A stretch of DNA of 64,000 nucleotides from an uncultured Pseudoxanthomonas sp. GTDB taxonomy: Bacteria; Pseudomonadota; Gammaproteobacteria; Xanthomonadales; Xanthomonadaceae. Where the stretch lies: positions 20,561 to 84,560 of the forward strand of contig NZ_CAMPJD010000012.1 in the NCBI RefSeq assembly GCF_946886695.1, given 5' to 3'. The notes beneath the pieces were generated by a model that worked only from the letters and a program-made list of their open reading frames with translations, did not search any database and was not told the origin of the DNA. Below are positions 60,703-64,000 of this stretch, piece by piece (positions within the stretch are counted from its first letter, which is position 1; every line of letters starts with the position of its first letter). The translations under genes were made by a program, and so were the position numbers.

Positions 60703-62448
60703 ATGACCCGACTCCTGCGTGCCGTCTTTCTGCTCGCCCTGCTGGCCGCCACGGGTGCGCATGCCAAAGCGCCGGTCGCCACCGGCACCGGCGGGGGTGC
60801 GGCGACGATCAGCGAGCAGGCCACGCAGTCGGCGATCGCGGTCCTCGACCGCGGCGGCACTGCGGTCGATGCCGCCGTCGCGGCGGCGGCCACGCTGGGC
60901 GTCACGGATCCCTTCAGCTGCGGGATCGGCGGGGGCGGCTTCATGGTGGTCTATCTGGCGAAGGACAAGCGCGTGGTCACCCTCGACCATCGCGAGACGG
61001 CGCCCGCCGCCGTCACGCCCGCCCTCTTCATCGAGGAGGGTCGAGAGATGGACTTCGATACCGCCGTCGCCAGCGGCCTGTCGGTCGGCGTGCCCGGCAC
61101 CGTGCGCGGTTGGCACGAGGCGCTGCGGCGCTACGGCACGATGTCGTTCGAACAGGTCCTGGCACCGGCGATCTCGGTAGCGGAGGAGGGCTTCACCGTC
61201 GACGCCAACTTCTCGAGCCTGGTGGCGCGAAATGAAGGCAAGTTCCGTCGCTTCCCCGCCACCGCCGCGCTGTACCTGCGGGAAGGCAAGGCACTCCCTG
61301 CGGGTACGACGCTGCGCAATCCCGATCTCGCACGCACGTACCGCCTGCTGGCGAGCGGCGGCGTGGACGCGTTCTACGAAGGCCCGCTGGCACGCGCCAT
61401 CGTCGATGCGGTCAATCGTCCCCCGACCGCCGTCGGCGTTTCCGTGCGCGGCGGTCGCATGACGCTGGCGGATCTGGCCGATTACGAAGCCCGCGTGCGC
61501 GCGCCGGTGCGCTCCACCTACCGCGGCTATGAGCTGTACGGCATGCCGCTGCCGAGCAGCGGTGGCGTGACCGTGTTCGAAGCGCTGAACATCCTCGAAG
61601 GCTACGACCTGAAGGCGCTGCCGCGCGCGCAGGCGGAGCATCTCTATCTGGAAGCGAGCCGTCTCGCCTTCGCCGACCGCGACGCTTACCTGGCCGATCC
61701 CGAGTACGTGGATGCGCCCGTGGCAGGTCTGCTCAGCAAGGCCTACGCGGCGCAGCGGCGTGCGCTGATCGATCCCGCACGCGCCGCAGCGGGCGCTGTC
61801 GCCGCGGGCGATCCGTTCGCCTTCCAGCAGGATGCGAGTCATCCGCTGCATCCCGCGCCGCGCGCGCTGCTGCCGGAGAGCGCGCACACCACGCACCTGA
61901 CCGTCTCGGACAAGGACGGCAACGTCGTCGCGTACACGTTCACCATCGAAGACTGGGGCGGCAGCGGCATGGTGGTGCCGGGTTACGGGTTCCTGCTCAA
62001 CAACGAGCTGACCGACTTCGACTTCACCGGCCCGCACCCCAACGTGCCCGAAGCCGGCAAGCGCCCGCGCAGCAGCATGACGCCGACGCTGGCACTGAAG
62101 AACGGCAAACCCGCGTTCTCGATCGGCAGCCCGGGCGGGTCCACCATCATCACCACGGTGCTGCAGACGATCGTCAACTACGTGGACCTGGGCATGCGCA
62201 TGGACCAGGCCGTGGATGCGCCGCGACTGTCGCAACGCAACGGGGCAACCACCGACATCGAACCCGGCTACGCAGACAGCGCGCAGGCGAAGGCATTGGA
62301 ACAGCGCGGGCAACGCTGGTCGGATCTTGTGGAGGAAATCGGCGCTGCCAACGCGCTGGTGTTCAACCCGGACGGCACAGTGACGGCGGTCAGCGAAGGG
62401 CACCGCCACGGCATCGGCAGCGCGCAGGTGCAGACGCCAGCGCGATGA
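60703..62448 (+). CDS. ggt: Gamma-glutamyltransferase
   Basis: The 581-residue exported protein is a Ntn hydrolase that cleaves gamma-glutamyl bonds such as that in glutathione. It has a signal peptide ending in GAHA, DRGGTAVDAAVAAAATLGV and SCGIGGGGFMV. The autocleavage site and nucleophile is T396 in ESAHTTHLTV, and the substrate residues are in GLSVGVPGTV and GSPGGSTIITTVLQ. The two-chain enzyme would be periplasmic or outside. It could also take gamma-glutamyl peptides from murein, an inference only. Confidence 0.94.
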   Translation: MTRLLRAVFLLALLAATGAHAKAPVATGTGGGAATISEQATQSAIAVLDRGGTAVDAAVAAAATLGVTDPFSCGIGGGGFMVVYLAKDKRVVTLDHRETAPAAVTPALFIEEGREMDFDTAVASGLSVGVPGTVRGWHEALRRYGTMSFEQVLAPAISVAEEGFTVDANFSSLVARNEGKFRRFPATAALYLREGKALPAGTTLRNPDLARTYRLLASGGVDAFYEGPLARAIVDAVNRPPTAVGVSVRGGRMTLADLADYEARVRAPVRSTYRGYELYGMPLPSSGGVTVFEALNILEGYDLKALPRAQAEHLYLEASRLAFADRDAYLADPEYVDAPVAGLLSKAYAAQRRALIDPARAAAGAVAAGDPFAFQQDASHPLHPAPRALLPESAHTTHLTVSDKDGNVVAYTFTIEDWGGSGMVVPGYGFLLNNELTDFDFTGPHPNVPEAGKRPRSSMTPTLALKNGKPAFSIGSPGGSTIITTVLQTIVNYVDLGMRMDQAVDAPRLSQRNGATTDIEPGYADSAQAKALEQRGQRWSDLVEEIGAANALVFNPDGTVTAVSEGHRHGIGSAQVQTPAR

Positions 62449-62512
62449 CGCGGCGCCTGCTACCGGAAGAGAACGATGACGACACGCATCGCGGCATTCA
62501 TGCCGCGATAGT

Positions 62513-63793
62513 TCAACGCTCGATGACCGCCACCACGCCCATGCCGCCGGCGGTGCAGATGGACACCAGTGCGCGGCCGCCGCCGCGCTGCTTCAGTTCC
62601 TTCGCCACGGTAGCGACGATGCGCGCACCCGTGGCAGCGAACGGATGGCCCGTTGCCAGCGAGGAACCGTTGGGGTTCATCTTCGCGGGATCGATCCTGC
62701 CCAGCGGCGCGTCCAGGCCCAGGCGGTTGCGGCAGTAGTCCTCGCTCTCCCACGCACGCAGCGTGCACAGCACCTGGGCGGCGAACGCTTCATGGATCTC
62801 GTAGATGTCGAAGTCCTGCAGCGTCAGGCCATTGCGCTTGAGCATTTCCGGCACGGCCACGGTCGGCGCCATCAGCAGGCCTTCGCCGTGTACGAAGTCG
62901 ACCGCCGACACCTGCGCGTCCTTCAGGTAGGCAAGCGGCTCGTGGCCGTGCGCCTTCGCCCACTCGTCGCTGGACAGCAGTACCGCCGCGGCGCCGTCGG
63001 TCAGCGGCGTGGAGTTGGCGGCGGTCAGCGTGCCACGGCCAGAGGTCTTGTCGAAGGCCGGCTTCAGCGTGGCCAGTTTTTCCAGCGAGGTGTCGGCGCG
63101 CAGGATGTTGTCGCGCTCCAGGCCGCGGAACGGGGCAACGAGGTCATCGAAGAAGCCGCGCTCGTACGCGGCGGCCAGCTTCTTGTGCGACGCGACGGCG
63201 AGTTCGTCTTGCGAGTCACGCGAGATGTTCCACTCCTTCGCCATGTCCTCGCAGTGGTCGCCCATGCTCTTGCCGGTGCGCGGCTCGGCCACGCCGGGGA
63301 ACTCCGGCTTCAGTTCGCCGAACTTGAAGCCGCTGACCAGCGCCTTGATCTTGTCCTGCGTGGTCTTGGCACGATTCGCGGCCAACAGCCGAGCACGCAG
63401 CTTCTTGCCGTAGACGATCGGCACTTCGGACGTGGTGTCCGAACCGCCGCCGATGCCGGAGTCGATCTGGCCCAGTGCGATCTTGTTGCCGATGTGGATG
63501 ATGGTGTCCAGGCTGGTGCCGCAGGCGCGCTGCAGGGTGATGCCCGGCGTCAGCGGCGACAGGCCGGACGACAACGCGGCTTCGCGGCCCAGGTTCCAAT
63601 CGGAGGAATGCTTGATCACCGCACCCATCGCCACTTCACCCAGCTGCTGCCCGTGCAGGCCGAAGCGCTCGACCAGCGCGCCCAGCGTGCGCACCGACAT
63701 GCCCAGGTTGCCGACGTCCGCGTAGGCGGTGTTCTGGCGACAGAAGGGAATGCGGACGCCGCCGAGCACGGCGACGGGACGGGATTGACGCAT
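62513..63793 (-). CDS. fadI: Acetyl-CoA acyltransferase, FadI type (thiolase)
   Basis: The 426-residue protein is a thiolase with the nucleophile C91 in LQRACGTSLD, the histidine in IYEIHEAFAAQ and the second cysteine C413 in CTAGGMGVV. The long FKFGELKPEFPGVAEPRTGKSMGDHCEDMAKEW insert (given by its ends) is typical of FadI, the anaerobic-type beta-oxidation thiolase. The partner hydratase/dehydrogenase fadJ is not in this window. The ATG at 63793 was chosen. Confidence 0.9.
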   Translation of the reverse strand: MRQSRPVAVLGGVRIPFCRQNTAYADVGNLGMSVRTLGALVERFGLHGQQLGEVAMGAVIKHSSDWNLGREAALSSGLSPLTPGITLQRACGTSLDTIIHIGNKIALGQIDSGIGGGSDTTSEVPIVYGKKLRARLLAANRAKTTQDKIKALVSGFKFGELKPEFPGVAEPRTGKSMGDHCEDMAKEWNISRDSQDELAVASHKKLAAAYERGFFDDLVAPFRGLERDNILRADTSLEKLATLKPAFDKTSGRGTLTAANSTPLTDGAAAVLLSSDEWAKAHGHEPLAYLKDAQVSAVDFVHGEGLLMAPTVAVPEMLKRNGLTLQDFDIYEIHEAFAAQVLCTLRAWESEDYCRNRLGLDAPLGRIDPAKMNPNGSSLATGHPFAATGARIVATVAKELKQRGGGRALVSICTAGGMGVVAVIER

Positions 63794-63951
63794 CGGATTC
63801 ACCTCGGGGGACTGTGCGGGCCAGCATGCCCGCAACACCGTCGGGGCATAATGACGGCGAGTGTAGCGCCGGCCTCCTGCACGACCAAACGCCAGCGTAT
63901 GCATGCCTGCACGCCGACCCCCACCTGCCGCCTGGACGCCCTCCGGACCTG

Positions 63952-64000
63952 ATGACCGCGCCCCCCGCCGCCGCCAATGACACCGATGCCGTGCACGTAC
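63952..64000 (+). CDS. Possible start of a gene that runs off the window
   Basis: An ATG at 63952 opens a frame of 16 codons, MTAPPAAANDTDAVHV, that has no stop before the window ends. The Pro/Ala/Asp composition is like a cytoplasmic protein start in this genome. No product can be named from this short piece. Confidence 0.4.
   Translation, partial: MTAPPAAANDTDAVHV

Noticed and set aside
59497..62409. A 970-codon frame on the minus strand covering ggt and the DUF4349 gene
   Set aside because: Only the last 338 residues, from a clear lipobox, are protein-like. The upstream part is antisense to ggt.

Overview
The window is a high-GC, gene-dense piece of a gammaproteobacterial chromosome, almost certainly from the family Xanthomonadaceae (Xanthomonas/Pseudoxanthomonas/Luteimonas type). 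The basis is the oleABCD olefin genes with an OleA very close to the Xanthomonas campestris protein, an Ax21-family outer membrane protein, large TonB-dependent receptors, a gpmI-envC-ctpA block, hemD-hemX-hemY, and dispersed inverted repeats of the type seen in this family. No rRNA, tRNA, CRISPR array or complete mobile element was seen. Placement to genus is an inference.

Layout. 1-10 kb: end of an SMP-30-like gene, a FadL-type porin, a rhomboid protease, a DUF1820 protein, ctpA-envC-gpmI (cell envelope and glycolysis), a secreted VNGSI-repeat protein and an M28 aminopeptidase. 10-22 kb: a MAPEG protein, a cytochrome b/membrane-anchored LuxR pair, truC, an M16 protease, a secreted phosphatase-fold protein, small secreted and membrane proteins of unknown function, a PfpI-like protein and ubiJ-ubiB. 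22-28 kb: DUF1328 and the ole cluster for long-chain olefin synthesis, with a perfect CRP/Clp-type site upstream of oleA. 28-33.5 kb: a second M16 protease, an SDR, a triple-repeat secreted protein behind a likely sigma-54 promoter, and trmL.

33.6-51.7 kb is the most interesting part. I read it as a peptidoglycan-peptide scavenging locus. Leftward it holds a transglutaminase-like protein, an Oar-like TonB receptor, an AmiD-type amidase, a second TonB receptor, a serine hydrolase, a VanX/DdpX-type D-Ala-D-Ala dipeptidase and a DadA-like D-amino acid dehydrogenase. Rightward it holds an NlpC/P60 endopeptidase, an L-Ala-D/L-Glu epimerase, a MurR/RpiR regulator, a YkuD-fold protein and a dicarboxylate/amino acid symporter. 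Together these could take up murein fragments, strip the stem peptide, cut it, epimerise the D-Glu and oxidise the D-Ala. A two-part sequence motif with identical internal spacing occurs twice in this locus, each time ending in a predicted promoter; I infer a shared regulator, possibly the RpiR protein.

51.8-64 kb returns to housekeeping genes: a transposase remnant, an Ax21-family gene, gpsA-secB-rhodanese, small envelope proteins, hemD-hemX-hemY, a DUF4349 lipoprotein, gamma-glutamyltransferase, a FadI-type thiolase, and the first codons of a gene that runs off the window. Several genes (rhomboid, DUF1820, trmL, hemD) have a -10-like box 6-8 bases before the ATG and no ribosome binding site, which suggests leaderless transcripts.
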